From Sulfuritalea sp. (GTDB lineage: Bacteria > Pseudomonadota > Gammaproteobacteria > Burkholderiales > Rhodocyclaceae): 64,000 bases of DNA. The notes under the pieces were generated by a model. It did no database searches. It was not told where the DNA came from and was given only the letters and a program-made list of their open reading frames with translations. The position numbers and the translations under genes were made by a program. Positions 52,510-61,883 of this stretch are shown here, piece by piece. The stretch covers positions 176,810-240,809 of the forward strand of contig JADJUP010000003.1 in assembly GCA_016716965.1 (NCBI GenBank). The letters are read 5' to 3'. Every line of letters starts with the position of its first letter. Positions within the stretch are counted from its first letter, which is position 1.

Positions 52510-55173
52510 ATGCGCACCGAAACTCCCCACGCCATCTACCTCAAGGACTACACCCCGCCGGCCTGGCTGATCGACACGGTCGATCTCCACGTCACCATCC
52601 AGGACGGCCATGCCGAAGTGCGCGCCCGGCTGGCCTGCCGGCGCAATCCGGCCAATCCGCAGCCCGACCTGGTGCTCGACGGCGAGGAACTGACGCTGCT
52701 GGAAGTCGGCGCCGACGGCACGGCGATGGCTCCGTCGCGCTACACAGTAGGCGACGAAATCCTGACCCTGCATGGTCCGTTGCCGGATGTATTCACGCTG
52801 GAAACCCTGGTTCGCGTCGACCCCGACCACAACACGCAGCTCTCCGGCCTCTACCGTTCGAAGGACGGCTACTTCACGCAATGCGAGGCGCAGGGCTTTC
52901 GGCGCATCACTTTCTATCCCGACCGGCCCGACGTGATGGCGCGCTTCAGTTGCACCATCGAGGCCGACCGCGAGCGCTTTCCACAACTGCTTTCCAACGG
53001 CAACCTGGTGGTCCAGGGTTCGGGCGAAGGCCGTCACTGGGCGCATTGGGAAGACCCCTTCGCCAAGCCGGCCTACCTGTTCGCCCTGGTTGCGGCCAAG
53101 CTCGACGTGCTGGAGGATAGCTTCACCACGGCATCGGGACGCAAGGTGCGCCTCGCCGTGTACGTCGAGCCGGGCAAGCTCGACCAGTGCGACCACGCCA
53201 TGGCCGCGCTGAAGAAGTCGATGAAGTGGGACGAAGAAAGATTCGGCCTGGAGATGGACCTCGACCACTACATGATCGTCGCGGTGGGCGACTTCAACAT
53301 GGGCGCGATGGAGAACAAGGGCCTCAACATCTTCAACACCAAGTACGTGCTGGCGCGGCCCGACACCGCCACGGACAGCGATTACCAGAACATCGACCGC
53401 GTCGTCGCCCATGAATACTTCCACAACTGGACCGGCAACCGCGTCACCTGCCGCGACTGGTTCCAGCTCTCGCTGAAGGAGGGCCTCACCGTCTATCGCG
53501 ACCAGGAGTTCGGCGAAGACTTGCACTCGCGTGCCGTGACGCGCATCCAGGAAGTGCGCCAGTTGCGCGTCGCCCAGTTCCCCGAGGATGCCGGTCCGAT
53601 GGCGCATCCGATCCGGCCCGCCTCCTACGCCGAGATCAACAACTTCTACACCGCGACGGTTTACGAGAAGGGCGCCCAGGTGATCCGCATGATCGAAACG
53701 ATTATCGGCCGCGAGAATTTCCGCAAGGGCATGGACCTCTACTTCCAGCGCCACGACGGGCAGGCCGTGACCTGCGAGGACTTCGTCGCCGCGATGCAGG
53801 ATGCATCGAAGGTCGATCTCACCCAGTTCCGCCGCTGGTACGCCCGCGCCGGCACCCCGCTGCTCAAGGCAGCCGGCGCTTACGATGCGGCGGCAAAGCG
53901 CTACACGCTGACGCTGACGCAAAGCCTCGCCGCCACCGCCTACGAAAAGCGCCTGCAGGAAGCCGGGCTTGCGGTCGACGACGGTCCGCTGCACATCCCG
54001 GTCGCCGTCGGCCTGGTGCTGCCCGACGGTAGCGATGCGCTGCCTGAACAGACGCGTGTGGTCTCGCTGACCGAAGCCACGCAAAGCTTCGTCTTCGACA
54101 ACATCGCCGCCGCGCCGGTGGCTTCCCTGCTGCGCGGCTTCTCGGCGCCGGTGCATCTCGACTTCGAACAGACCGACGCCGAGCTGGCCCACCTCATGGC
54201 CCACGACAGCGACGCTTTCAATCGCTGGGAAGCCGGGCAGCGCCTGGCCACCCGCGTCCTGCTCGCCGGCATCGTCGTGGCGGGCGCCGGCACCGGCTGG
54301 ATCCCCGACGCCTACGTCGCCGCCGTCGCGCGCGTGCTCGACGATGGCCTCACCGGAGATCCGGCTCTTGCCGCCGAAGCCCTGGTGCTGCCCGCCGAGC
54401 AGGTGCTGGCCGAGGAGGTGGCGGGGCGCGGCCAGGCCATCGACCCCGAGGCCATCCACGCCGCGCGCCTGGCGCTGCGCCGCCATCTCGCGGCGCTGCT
54501 GCGCGACAAGTTCGAGGCCGTCTGGCAGGCGTTGGCGCCGACCGCGCCCTACGCGCCGGAAGGCGCCCAGGTCGGCCGCCGCGCCCTGCGCAACCTCTGC
54601 CTGGCCTATCTCGCCGAAAGCGAATCGGGTCATCTCAAGGCCAGCGTCATGCCGCGCCTGCTGGCGCAGCTCGACGGCGCCGGCAACATGACCGACGTCA
54701 TGGCCGCGCTGGGAACGCTGGCCAACCTCGACTTGCCGGAGCGCGACACCGCGCTGGCCGCCTTCCATGAGAAGTGGAAAGACGAAGCGCTGGTGGTCGA
54801 CAAATGGCTGCAGGTGCAATCCACCTCGCGCCTGCCCGGCACCGCGCAGCGCGTGCGCGAGCTGATGCAGCATCCGGCGTTCGATATCCGCAACCCGAAC
54901 AAGGTGTATGCGCTGGTGCGCGCTTTCTGCGGTGCCAACCCGCGCCACTTCCACGCCGCCGACGGCGAAGGCTACCGGCTCGCGGCCGACGTCATCATCG
55001 AGTTGCAGGCGATGAACCCGCAGGTCGCCTCGCGCATCGCGCGCTGCTTCGACAGTTGGCGCAAGTTCGACGCCGGCCGCCAGGCCCATGCCCGCGCCGC
55101 GCTGGAACGCATCCGGGCCTGCCCCGGCCTGGCGCGCGACGTGGCGGAAGTGGTCGGCAATGCACTGGGCTGA
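52510..55173 (+). CDS. pepN: Aminopeptidase N
   Basis: M1 zinc aminopeptidase, 887 residues. Substrate-binding GAMEN (FNMGAMENKGLNIF), zinc motif HEYFHNWTGNRV with the third ligand in LKEGLTVYRDQEF. Bacterial cytosolic type with C-terminal helical domains. Divergent from the EamA gene. Confidence 0.97.
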   Translation: MRTETPHAIYLKDYTPPAWLIDTVDLHVTIQDGHAEVRARLACRRNPANPQPDLVLDGEELTLLEVGADGTAMAPSRYTVGDEILTLHGPLPDVFTLETLVRVDPDHNTQLSGLYRSKDGYFTQCEAQGFRRITFYPDRPDVMARFSCTIEADRERFPQLLSNGNLVVQGSGEGRHWAHWEDPFAKPAYLFALVAAKLDVLEDSFTTASGRKVRLAVYVEPGKLDQCDHAMAALKKSMKWDEERFGLEMDLDHYMIVAVGDFNMGAMENKGLNIFNTKYVLARPDTATDSDYQNIDRVVAHEYFHNWTGNRVTCRDWFQLSLKEGLTVYRDQEFGEDLHSRAVTRIQEVRQLRVAQFPEDAGPMAHPIRPASYAEINNFYTATVYEKGAQVIRMIETIIGRENFRKGMDLYFQRHDGQAVTCEDFVAAMQDASKVDLTQFRRWYARAGTPLLKAAGAYDAAAKRYTLTLTQSLAATAYEKRLQEAGLAVDDGPLHIPVAVGLVLPDGSDALPEQTRVVSLTEATQSFVFDNIAAAPVASLLRGFSAPVHLDFEQTDAELAHLMAHDSDAFNRWEAGQRLATRVLLAGIVVAGAGTGWIPDAYVAAVARVLDDGLTGDPALAAEALVLPAEQVLAEEVAGRGQAIDPEAIHAARLALRRHLAALLRDKFEAVWQALAPTAPYAPEGAQVGRRALRNLCLAYLAESESGHLKASVMPRLLAQLDGAGNMTDVMAALGTLANLDLPERDTALAAFHEKWKDEALVVDKWLQVQSTSRLPGTAQRVRELMQHPAFDIRNPNKVYALVRAFCGANPRHFHAADGEGYRLAADVIIELQAMNPQVASRIARCFDSWRKFDAGRQAHARAALERIRACPGLARDVAEVVGNALG

Positions 55174-55188
55174 TCGGGCAGGACGATC

Positions 55189-55210
55189 GCCGTAGCGTCA
55201 GCGCCGTCCG
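55189..55210 (+). repeat. Dispersed 25-bp repeat, copy 13 (degenerate)
   Basis: GCCGTAGCGTCAGCGCCGTC; the last part diverges. It lies between pepN and its terminator. Confidence 0.45.
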
Positions 55211-55221
55211 CTGGGGATACC

Positions 55222-55252
55222 GTCTCCGGCCTGGCCGGAGACACGATTTTTT
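55222..55252 (+). terminator. Intrinsic terminator of pepN
   Basis: GTCTCCGGC-CTG-GCCGGAGAC, a perfect 9-bp stem, followed by ACGATTTTTT. Confidence 0.85.
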
Positions 55253-55341
55253 GCGGCGGATACCGACTTGACACCCTTTCGCCGGAAGGGCTAAATCCCT
55301 GCCTTCCGTATTGCATCATTTCCACGCTGGAGAAAACGAAC

Positions 55342-56103
55342 ATGGCACCACCCCCGCTGGCCTCGCGCGAGGCGGTACGCGAACAACGTTTCGGCGAGCT
55401 CTGGAACAACGACCTGAACGATGCCTTCGCCGACATCGCTCGCTACTACGACCGCGCCAACGAGATCGCCGCGCTGGGCCTCTGGAGCACTTTCCTCAAG
55501 CGCTTCATGCAGACGGTGGATATCAAGCCGCATCAAAAGGTGCTCGACGTCTGCGCCGGCACCAACGCCATCGGCTGCGCCCTGCTCAAGCGCGAGCCGA
55601 CGCTGGACGTGCATGCGATGGACCGCAGCGCCGAGATGCAGGCCGTCGGCCAGGAAAACGCCAGGGCGCTTGGCTTCACGATCAAGAGCACCATCGGCGA
55701 CGTGCATGTGTTGCCCTTCCCGGACAACCAGTTCGACGTCGTTACGCTGCAGTTCGCCTCGCGCCACCTGCGCGTGCGCGAGGTGTTCAGCGAGATCCTG
55801 CGCGTTTTGAAGCCCGGCGGCCACTTCCACCATTCGGACATGCTGCGCCCGCGCAATCCGATCGTGAAGAACCTCTACTACGCCTACCTCAAGACCTGCC
55901 TCAACTTCACCAGCCTGATCGTCGGCAGCAGCCCGGCGGCAACCCGCTTCAAGCAGTATTTCATCGACGCGCTGGACCTGTTCTACTCGGCCGAGGAGTT
56001 GTCGATCGTGCTGCGCGAACTGGGCTTCGTGCAGGTCAGCGTGGATACGGTGTTCCACGGCATGATCGGCTTCCACCGCGCGGTGAAGCCGGGAAGCGCC
56101 TGA
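55342..56103 (+). CDS. Class I SAM-dependent methyltransferase, UbiE-like
   Basis: 253 residues. SAM-binding motif I KVLDVCAGTNAIGC, then DVHAMDRSAEM and LPFPDNQFDVVTLQFASRHL. The order and the ILRVLKPGGHFHHSDM segment resemble UbiE/quinone methyltransferases, but it lacks some UbiE signatures, so a different small-molecule substrate is possible. It precedes the cytochrome cluster by 120 bp. Confidence 0.8.
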   Translation: MAPPPLASREAVREQRFGELWNNDLNDAFADIARYYDRANEIAALGLWSTFLKRFMQTVDIKPHQKVLDVCAGTNAIGCALLKREPTLDVHAMDRSAEMQAVGQENARALGFTIKSTIGDVHVLPFPDNQFDVVTLQFASRHLRVREVFSEILRVLKPGGHFHHSDMLRPRNPIVKNLYYAYLKTCLNFTSLIVGSSPAATRFKQYFIDALDLFYSAEELSIVLRELGFVQVSVDTVFHGMIGFHRAVKPGSA

Positions 56104-56143
56104 CGCCTCTTTTTTTGCGCGAATGGTATTCTTTTCACTTGCA

Positions 56144-56157
56144 TTGACGTTAATCAA
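56144..56157. promoter_or_regulatory. FNR-type box before the monoheme cytochrome
   Basis: TTGACGTTAATCAA, one mismatch from the FNR consensus. Its centre lies about 42 bp before a plausible start, with TTTTAAAG as -10 region, a class II activation geometry. Confidence 0.65.
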
Positions 56158-56226
56158 GCGCGGATCGCAGTTTTAAAGCAAGCTGCGCGCCCAGAAATCA
56201 TCCCAAAAATTTTTCGGAGTGCCCTC

Positions 56227-56568
56227 ATGAAAAACAAGACTGCCCTGCTACTGACCGGATCCCTGTTCCTTGCCCTGGCTACCGCCCCCGTCCATGCGGC
56301 GGTCGATGCCGCCGCCGCGCAGGCGCTGGCCAAGAAGAACGACTGCTTCAAGTGCCACGCCCCCGAAAAGACCAAGAAAGGCCCTTCGCTGAAGAAGATC
56401 GCCGCCAAGTACAAGGAAAAGAAGCTGACCGAGAAAGAGGCCATCAAACAGATGACCGAGGGCAAGAAGGTCAAGCTCGAAGACGGTACCGAGGAAGACC
56501 ACAAGATCATCGACACCAAGGATCCGAAAGAGCTGAGCAACCTTGCGCAGTGGATTCTTTCGCACTGA
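56227..56568 (+). CDS. Periplasmic monoheme cytochrome c
   Basis: 113 residues. Signal peptide (LLTGSLFLALATAPVHA), then class I cytochrome with CFKCH at about residue 40. The distal methionine is probably in IKQMTEGKKVK, followed by LSNLAQWILSH. Lysine-rich surface. Likely soluble electron shuttle for the adjacent multiheme system. Confidence 0.9.
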   Translation: MKNKTALLLTGSLFLALATAPVHAAVDAAAAQALAKKNDCFKCHAPEKTKKGPSLKKIAAKYKEKKLTEKEAIKQMTEGKKVKLEDGTEEDHKIIDTKDPKELSNLAQWILSH

Positions 56569-56582
56569 TCTGATGCTACCCA

Positions 56583-56615
56583 CCGGGGCCTGATTGCAGG
56601 CCCCGGTTGCTTTTT
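56583..56615 (+). terminator. Intrinsic terminator after the monoheme cytochrome
   Basis: CCGGGGCCTG / CAGGCCCCGG with a 4-nt loop, then TTGCTTTTT. It separates the cytochrome from the CbcL-like gene. Confidence 0.85.
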
Positions 56616-56727
56616 GTCCTCGCGGAATGCGGGGCGGCATCCCCCGTTGGGATATCCGGCTCGGCCCATTGCGGCCGAACCGGGCAGAAAATTCGAGTCG
56701 AAATACGAGTAGCGGAGAACGGGAATC

Positions 56728-58761
56728 ATGCCTACCAGCAAGCTAGCGACATGGATAGTGACAGCTGCGGTGTATGCGGCAGCAAGCCTGGGAGGCGGGT
56801 CGGCCGGTGCGGCTCCAGCGCCGACGGTCGCCCAACAGCTCGACAACGCCACGTGCCAGTCCTGTCACGACGGCAAGAAGCCCAAGCTGGAAATGCTCGG
56901 CAGCAACGGCGAAAAGCGTCCGGTGCAGTCCGTTCTTCCCGACAAGTACGCCAAGAGCGTGCATGCCAAGATGGAATGCGTCGCCTGCCACAAGGAAATC
57001 GTGGACAGCGTCACGCCGCACAAGAAAGCCGACGGAGTCGCCAAGGCTGAATGCGCGCAATGCCACGTCGATTTGTGGGAATCGATCAAGAAGGACAACA
57101 AGGGTGCCGAGCGCCCGCGCATGGGCATCGTCGCGGACAACGTCGCGGCCTACAAGAAATCCTTCCATGCCAAGCCGGACAAGGATGATCCCACCAGGCA
57201 GATGGCGATCTGCAGCGACTGCCACAACGTGCATACCTTCGATGTGCCGCCGCGCGGGACCCAGGAACGCAAGGAGTGGCACCTCACGGTCCCAGATATC
57301 TGTGGCAGATGCCATGAGGATCACCTGGAGGAATGGAGCGAATCGATCCACGGCAAGGAAGCCATCGACAAGAAGAACCTGAAGACGGCGGTCTGCTCGG
57401 ATTGCCACACCACGCACGACATCGTCGGCAGTTCCACCGACAAGGCCAAGCTGTCCATCACCGCCAGCTGCGGCGACTGCCACCAGTCCGAACTGAAATC
57501 CTACAAGGCGTCCTACCACGGCCAGGTCAACACCCTGGGCTATACCTACACGGCCAAGTGCTTCGACTGCCACGGCAGCCACGGCATCCAGCCGTCGAAG
57601 GAAGCGGCGTCGAGGATGCACGAGAAGAACCGGCTGAAGACCTGCCAGAAGTGCCACAGCGGCAAGAAGGACCTGCCTCTGGCCACTGCCGGTTTCATCA
57701 GCTTCAGCCCGCACGGCACCAGCGACGACTTCGCCAAGTATCCGGAAATCTGGATCACCACCAAGTTCATGGAAGCCCTGCTGATCGGCGTGTTCCTGTT
57801 CTTCTGGGCGCATTCCATCCTCTGGTGGCATCGCGAGTACAAGGATCGCAAGGAGGGCAAGGGCAGCTTCCGCGTCCGCACGCGTGACATCCCGGTCGAA
57901 CAACTGCCGTTCCCCGAACGCCGGATGGATCCGCCCAACAAGCATGTACGGCGCTTCGGGCCGATGTGGCGCCTGGCCCACCTGTTCTTCGCGCTCAGCG
58001 TGATGACCCTGGTGCTCACCGGCATGGCGGCCTTCTATCCTGATACCGGTTGGGCCAAGGCGGTGATGGCGGCCTTCGGCGGGCCGAAGACGGCAGGCCT
58101 GGTGCATCGGGTCGCTGCCTTCACCATGCTCGGCATCTTCTTCATGCACCTGATCGCGGTGTCGATCAACATCGCGCGGAAATGGAAGGACTTCAAGATC
58201 TTCGGCCCGGATTCCTTCGTGCCGAACTGGAAGGACCTGGACGACATGATCGGCATGTTCAAGTGGTTCCTCGGCAAGGGGCCGCGGCCGGCCATCGAGC
58301 GCTGGTCCTACTGGGAGAAGTTCGACTACTGGGCGGTGTTCTGGGGTATGGCGATCATCGGTGGCAGTGGCATGGCGCTGGCGTTCCCCCATGTCGTGGC
58401 ACAGTACCTGCCGGGCTGGATCTTCAACATCGCCATGGTGGTGCACGGTGAGGAAGCCTTCCTCGCGGCAGTGTTCCTGTTCACCGTGCATTTCTTCAAC
58501 AACCACTTCCGGCCCGACAAATTGCCGCCGCCGGACGTGGTGATGTTCACCGGCACCCAGTCGCTCGACGAATTCCGCCACGAACACCGTGCCCAATATG
58601 ACCGGCTGGTGGCATCGGGCGAACTCGAGAAGTACCTGGTCGAAGCGCCGTCGGCACCCTTCAAGCTGGGTTCGCGCATCCTCGGCCTGGTGTTGATCGC
58701 GATTGGCCTCTCGTTGCTGACGATGATCGCCATCGGTTTCTTCGGCGGCGGCCACCGTTGA
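56728..58761 (+). CDS. CbcL-like nonaheme cytochrome c / cytochrome b fusion
   Basis: 677 residues. Signal peptide, then a periplasmic domain with nine CxxCH motifs in about 290 residues (CQSCH, CVACH, CAQCH, CSDCH, CGRCH, CSDCH, CGDCH, CFDCH, CQKCH). The C-terminal half has about six membrane helices with heme-b histidines (RLAHLFFALSVMTLVLTG, VHRVAAFTMLGIFFMHLI, VVHGEEAFLAAVFLFTVHFF), as in HydC/FdnI cytochromes b. The nine-c-heme plus diheme-b layout is that of Geobacter CbcL, a quinol oxidase feeding extracellular electron transfer. With mtrA and mtrB downstream, a quinol-to-periplasm role is likely. Direction (quinol oxidation or quinone reduction) cannot be read. Confidence 0.88.
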   Translation: MPTSKLATWIVTAAVYAAASLGGGSAGAAPAPTVAQQLDNATCQSCHDGKKPKLEMLGSNGEKRPVQSVLPDKYAKSVHAKMECVACHKEIVDSVTPHKKADGVAKAECAQCHVDLWESIKKDNKGAERPRMGIVADNVAAYKKSFHAKPDKDDPTRQMAICSDCHNVHTFDVPPRGTQERKEWHLTVPDICGRCHEDHLEEWSESIHGKEAIDKKNLKTAVCSDCHTTHDIVGSSTDKAKLSITASCGDCHQSELKSYKASYHGQVNTLGYTYTAKCFDCHGSHGIQPSKEAASRMHEKNRLKTCQKCHSGKKDLPLATAGFISFSPHGTSDDFAKYPEIWITTKFMEALLIGVFLFFWAHSILWWHREYKDRKEGKGSFRVRTRDIPVEQLPFPERRMDPPNKHVRRFGPMWRLAHLFFALSVMTLVLTGMAAFYPDTGWAKAVMAAFGGPKTAGLVHRVAAFTMLGIFFMHLIAVSINIARKWKDFKIFGPDSFVPNWKDLDDMIGMFKWFLGKGPRPAIERWSYWEKFDYWAVFWGMAIIGGSGMALAFPHVVAQYLPGWIFNIAMVVHGEEAFLAAVFLFTVHFFNNHFRPDKLPPPDVVMFTGTQSLDEFRHEHRAQYDRLVASGELEKYLVEAPSAPFKLGSRILGLVLIAIGLSLLTMIAIGFFGGGHR

Positions 58762-58860
58762 TCGAAACGGCCGGGGGCCCTGCCTCCGGCCGGTGACGAA
58801 TTTCGCTTTCGGAGTTTTCTGTTTCCGGCCGCCCTGCTGCTGTGGGGGCGAGTGCCGTGC

Positions 58861-59556
58861 CTACTTCCTCAGCAACTGGTAGCCCGCACCGCGCACCGTC
58901 TGTATCGGCGAACGGCCGTCGCCCAGTTTGCCCAGCTTCTTCCTGAGGTTGCCGATATGCATGTCGAGGCTGCGATCCTCGGGTGTCAGGTTGCGGCCGA
59001 GTACCCTGCGTGCGAGTTCGGCCTTGCCGATGGATCTGCCGGGGCTGTTGTACAGGTGTTCCAGCAGGTCGTACTCGGTACTGGTCAGGGGCAGCGGCTT
59101 CCCGCGCCAGGTCGCCTTGCGTTCGCCCGGCGAAATCACCAGGCTGCCGATGGCGCTCTTGCGAAGGTTCTCGGCGGCCACCGCATGCCTTGATCGGCGC
59201 AGGATCGATCTCAGGCGCGCAGTCAATTCGCGCAAGTTGCAGGATTTCGGGAGATAGTCGTCCGCCCCCAGTTCGATGCCGACGATGCGGTCGACGTCGT
59301 CGTTGCGCGCGCTAAGTATCACCACCGGCAGTTCTCCCTGGCGCCGGATGCGGCGCAGAGCTTCCATGCAGCCCACTCCGGGCAGCATGTCGTCGAGGAT
59401 CACCAGGTCGCAACCGTCCTCTGCCACGAGGCGCAAGCCGGCTTCGCAGTCGGTAGCCACTGCGGTGCCGAATCCCTGTTCCCGCAGGTAGTCGCCCAAC
59501 ACCTGGCAACGCACCGGGTCATGGTCGACCAGCAACAAGCGAGGTACTTGCTCCAT
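58861..59556 (-). CDS. OmpR-family response regulator
   Basis: 231 residues. Receiver domain with acidic pocket (LLLVDHD) and phospho-Asp in DLVILDDMLPG; conserved Thr/Ser in VVILSARND and Lys in LPKSCNLREL. C-terminal winged-helix DNA-binding domain (LTSTEYDLLEHLYNSPGRSIGKAEL...LDMHIGNLRKKLG). No partner kinase is adjacent. It lies between the CbcL-like gene and mtrA and transcribes away from mtrA, so it may control that region. Confidence 0.92.
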   Translation of the reverse strand: MEQVPRLLLVDHDPVRCQVLGDYLREQGFGTAVATDCEAGLRLVAEDGCDLVILDDMLPGVGCMEALRRIRRQGELPVVILSARNDDVDRIVGIELGADDYLPKSCNLRELTARLRSILRRSRHAVAAENLRKSAIGSLVISPGERKATWRGKPLPLTSTEYDLLEHLYNSPGRSIGKAELARRVLGRNLTPEDRSLDMHIGNLRKKLGKLGDGRSPIQTVRGAGYQLLRK

Positions 59557-59594
59557 CGGGAACCTTCGGTTGGGCGAGAATCAGAAGCGAACTT

Positions 59595-59616
59595 GCAGCA
59601 TTCGCGTGAATGTTGC
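59595..59616. promoter_or_regulatory. Palindrome upstream of the response regulator
   Basis: GCAGCATTC-N4-GAATGTTGC, one mismatch in 9-bp arms, about 40 bp before the regulator start. TTGCA also recurs as a direct repeat, so either dimer mode is possible. Likely operator for autoregulation, by inference. Confidence 0.45.
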
Positions 59617-59920
59617 ATTTTTGACACTTACGAAATCTTACAATATTTGAATCCTGCATGCTTGAACTATCTGACCGCTATTTCATGCGCTAGAGAATCC
59701 CATTTTTAAGATCGCCAAGCCGCCTGCGGAGGAAATAATAATAATGCTATAAAACAACATACTATGAAATTATATGGAAGTAACTTATCTCATGCTGCGA
59801 TGGGCTTTGATCAAATTGACTATTGCCAATGCAGGGGATTTGCCAGCGCCACCGTCAGCGGTTAGCAAATATTCAATTGTAAGGATTGTAAAGCCCTGCT
59901 TTGGGGCGCACTTTTGTATC

Positions 59921-59934
59921 TTGACCTTGGTCAA
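59921..59934. promoter_or_regulatory. FNR-type box before mtrA
   Basis: TTGACCTTGGTCAA, a perfect dyad close to TTGAT-N4-ATCAA. 117 bp upstream of the mtrA start, the same distance as the nap box from napD. Confidence 0.6.
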
Positions 59935-60400
59935 TCGGCGGTGCATCCTCGCGACCTCAACGAATCGTGCCGCGCTGCCGCGGAACGTGCAATGCAAACG
60001 GCATTGCTGGCGAGCATGCGCCGGCGAGGCTTGTTCAAGGGGATACCGAGATGCGAATCGCGCGACACTTGCTTACAATTTTTGCCTTGGCTGGCACCCT
60101 CGCCGCCATCCCGCCGGCATTCGCCGCGACCGATGCGACCAAGGCGGCGCCGACGAAGAACCTCGCGGCCGACCCCAATGCCAAGGACCTGATCCTCAAG
60201 GGCGATGCCAAATGCACCGGTTGCCACGATGAAGCCGACGAGCCGACCGGCAGCGCGACGATGCTTGAATTGAACCCGGGTGTGCTCGCCATCGGCAAGA
60301 CACGGCATGGCACGACCGCCGATAAGCGCACGCCATCATGCGTCGATTGCCATGGAGAGAGCGAAAAGCACCGCACGCACAAGGGTAGCGACAAGCCGCC

Positions 60401-60405
60401 AGTGG
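60401..60405. repeat. Target-site duplication, left (AGTGG)
   Basis: AGTGG at 60401-60405 is repeated at 61916-61920, directly flanking the insertion sequence. Confidence 0.8.
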
Positions 60406-60438
60406 AGTCCATTCCAATCGAGGTTTGAGTCTGAGCGA
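60406..60438 (+). repeat. Left terminal inverted repeat of the IS
   Basis: Begins AGTCCATTCCAATCG and ends TTTGAGTCTGAGCGA; matches the right end in inverted orientation with a few changes and one indel. Confidence 0.75.
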
Positions 60439-60485
60439 TCGGTTTTGACGTTGTAATCCAAATTCAAAAAGGTCTGGCGTTTGGC

Positions 60486-60545
60486 GGGGCTGTGGATATG
60501 TGGGGAGGTCGCCGTCAGGCGAGCTATCCACATATCCACAGCCCC
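60486..60545. repeat. 18-bp inverted repeat inside the IS
   Basis: GGGGCTGTGGATATGTGG (60486-60503) pairs perfectly with 60528-60545 across a 24-bp loop. It lies between the left end and the transposase stop, where it could end transposase transcription or block read-in. Confidence 0.8.
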
Positions 60546-60569
60546 TTCGCTTTGCGCTTTCTGGTCGGG

Positions 60570-61808
60570 TCAGGCGGCCGTCTTCGATCGGTTAAAAATG
60601 GTTTTGAAGAGCCTTGAACGAGCCTCGTTCATGCGCTCTGCTGCCGCATTGTCGCTCATCGCGCCGGCCAGTTCATCAAGGCGCGCGAATGTGATCCCAG
60701 GCTTGAGGAAGGTCTGCGCCTGCGGTAGTGACTTGAGCTTGTCGTAAGGCGTCATCATCAACTTGTAGGGATAGCGCTTGCGCTGCCGACCCTTGGCATC
60801 GGTGATGGTTTCGGCGAGGCAGGGGCGATGGAAGTTGATGTATGGATTCAGGTAGTCGCGGCAAAAGTCATTGACCAGCGTGGCAAAGCGCTGCGGGATG
60901 TGGCTATAGCCCAGATGCTTGCGCACGATGGCCCCATTCTTGGACTCGGCCTGGGCATTGTCGTTACTGTGCCGGGAGCGTGATTTGGTCTGTTCCTCGA
61001 TCAGCAGTTTGTTGAGCAGTTTGGCGACGTCGCGATTGATGTACTCCGAGCCGTTGTCAGTGTGGAAGCCGATAATGACGAAGGGCAAGCTTTGCAACAA
61101 GGCTTCCAGCACGGGAATCAGGAAGGCCTCGCTGATACGCTCGTAGGTGGCAACGCCTCTTACTGGGTCACGCAGTCGACAGCGTTGATGTGGTACACCC
61201 TTTCAGTCCGTCCTGATCGCCCTGATGGACGCTATCCACACGCAAGTAGCCGGGACGGTTGTTGGGCGCCGGAGCGCGACGCTCGCCGATGGGCACGCCG
61301 GTCGGGCGTGTCTTGGTCCAGACCTGACGCTGATGCTGGTAACTCGGTCGCTGCCGGAGGTTGTACAGGTGCGCCACCGAGATCGTCGCCAGACGCTGGT
61401 AGCGGGCATCGCCGAAGATCCCATAGGCCCGCTCCATGAGTTTCTTGGTCGCCAGACCGGAGAGCGTGCCATGCAGGGTGTCGGTATGGGCCAGTAACAG
61501 CACGTCAGCGCTGGTGTAGGTGCGGGCAAAGCTGGTACGGGAGCCGCAGTAGCGTTTGACCAGCGCTCGTCGCTCGCCGCCCCGTTTGACCAGGCGGCTG
61601 ATCTGCTGACGCGAATAGCCGCTGACGCGCTCCAGAAAGCGCAGCACCACCGCCTTGTCGGCCCGATTCAACCGCCCGTAGCCGAAGCGCTTGACAGTGC
61701 GCGCGATGAACACGTACCGCTCGTCTTCTGCCACCGTGAAATCCATGGTCCAGTCCCGTCCAGAAATCCCTGCACATCCGCCAAGGTCCTCAATTGTTCG
61801 TCGTTCAT
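60570..61808 (-). pseudogene. Transposase (rve/DDE integrase core), frame-broken
   Basis: Coding character spans three frames. The start MNDEQLRTLADVQGF (ATG 61808) shifts near 61750 to MDFTVAEDERYVFIA and the helix-turn-helix region; a second shift near 61195 leads to VYHINAVDCVTQ; a third near 61150, next to an in-frame TAA, leads to the catalytic end (GFHTDNGSEYINRDV, NDNAQAESKNG). The DNGSE and later Glu are rve-type catalytic residues; the first Asp is probably in YLRVDSVHQGD. Either the element is dead or the sequence has small indels here. Confidence 0.75.
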
Positions 61809-61850
61809 ATCGATCACCATGCCTCGCATATTGATCGATCACGGTTGCCT

Positions 61851-61873
61851 GCTCAGACTCAAACCCCGTTGGA
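61851..61873 (-). repeat. Internal copy of the IS right end
   Basis: GCTCAGACTCAAACCCCGTTGGA repeats the right terminal repeat 35 bp inside the end, in the same orientation, giving a tandem end. Confidence 0.75.
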
Positions 61874-61883
61874 TTCACGCCCC

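Larger units (their letters stand above)
59557..60050. other. AT-rich control region before mtrA
   Basis: No protein gene is supported. It contains a palindrome next to the response regulator start (59595-59616), A/T-rich stretches at 59620-59790 and an FNR-type box at 59921-59934. Base composition drops clearly below the rest of the window from here on. Confidence 0.7.

Noticed and set aside
52321..55089. Very long minus-strand open frame antisense to pepN, continuous with the EamA gene
   Set aside because: It is the antisense shadow of a well-supported aminopeptidase N; only the part up to 52320 has membrane-protein character.
56806..56830. Possible fourteenth copy of the dispersed repeat inside the CbcL-like gene
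   Set aside because: Only the GCTCCAGCGCCGAC core matches; the 5-prime part is different, so it may be chance in an Ala/Pro-rich linker.
56743..58755. 670-codon minus-strand frame opposite the CbcL-like gene
   Set aside because: Antisense of nine conserved heme motifs and membrane helices; no own features.
60130..60160. Repeat-like GGCGCCGACG stretch in the mtrA signal region
   Set aside because: Match is limited to about ten bases.
59774..60232. 152-codon plus-strand frame before and into mtrA
   Set aside because: Starts in the AT-rich control region and overlaps mtrA out of frame; no protein-like features.
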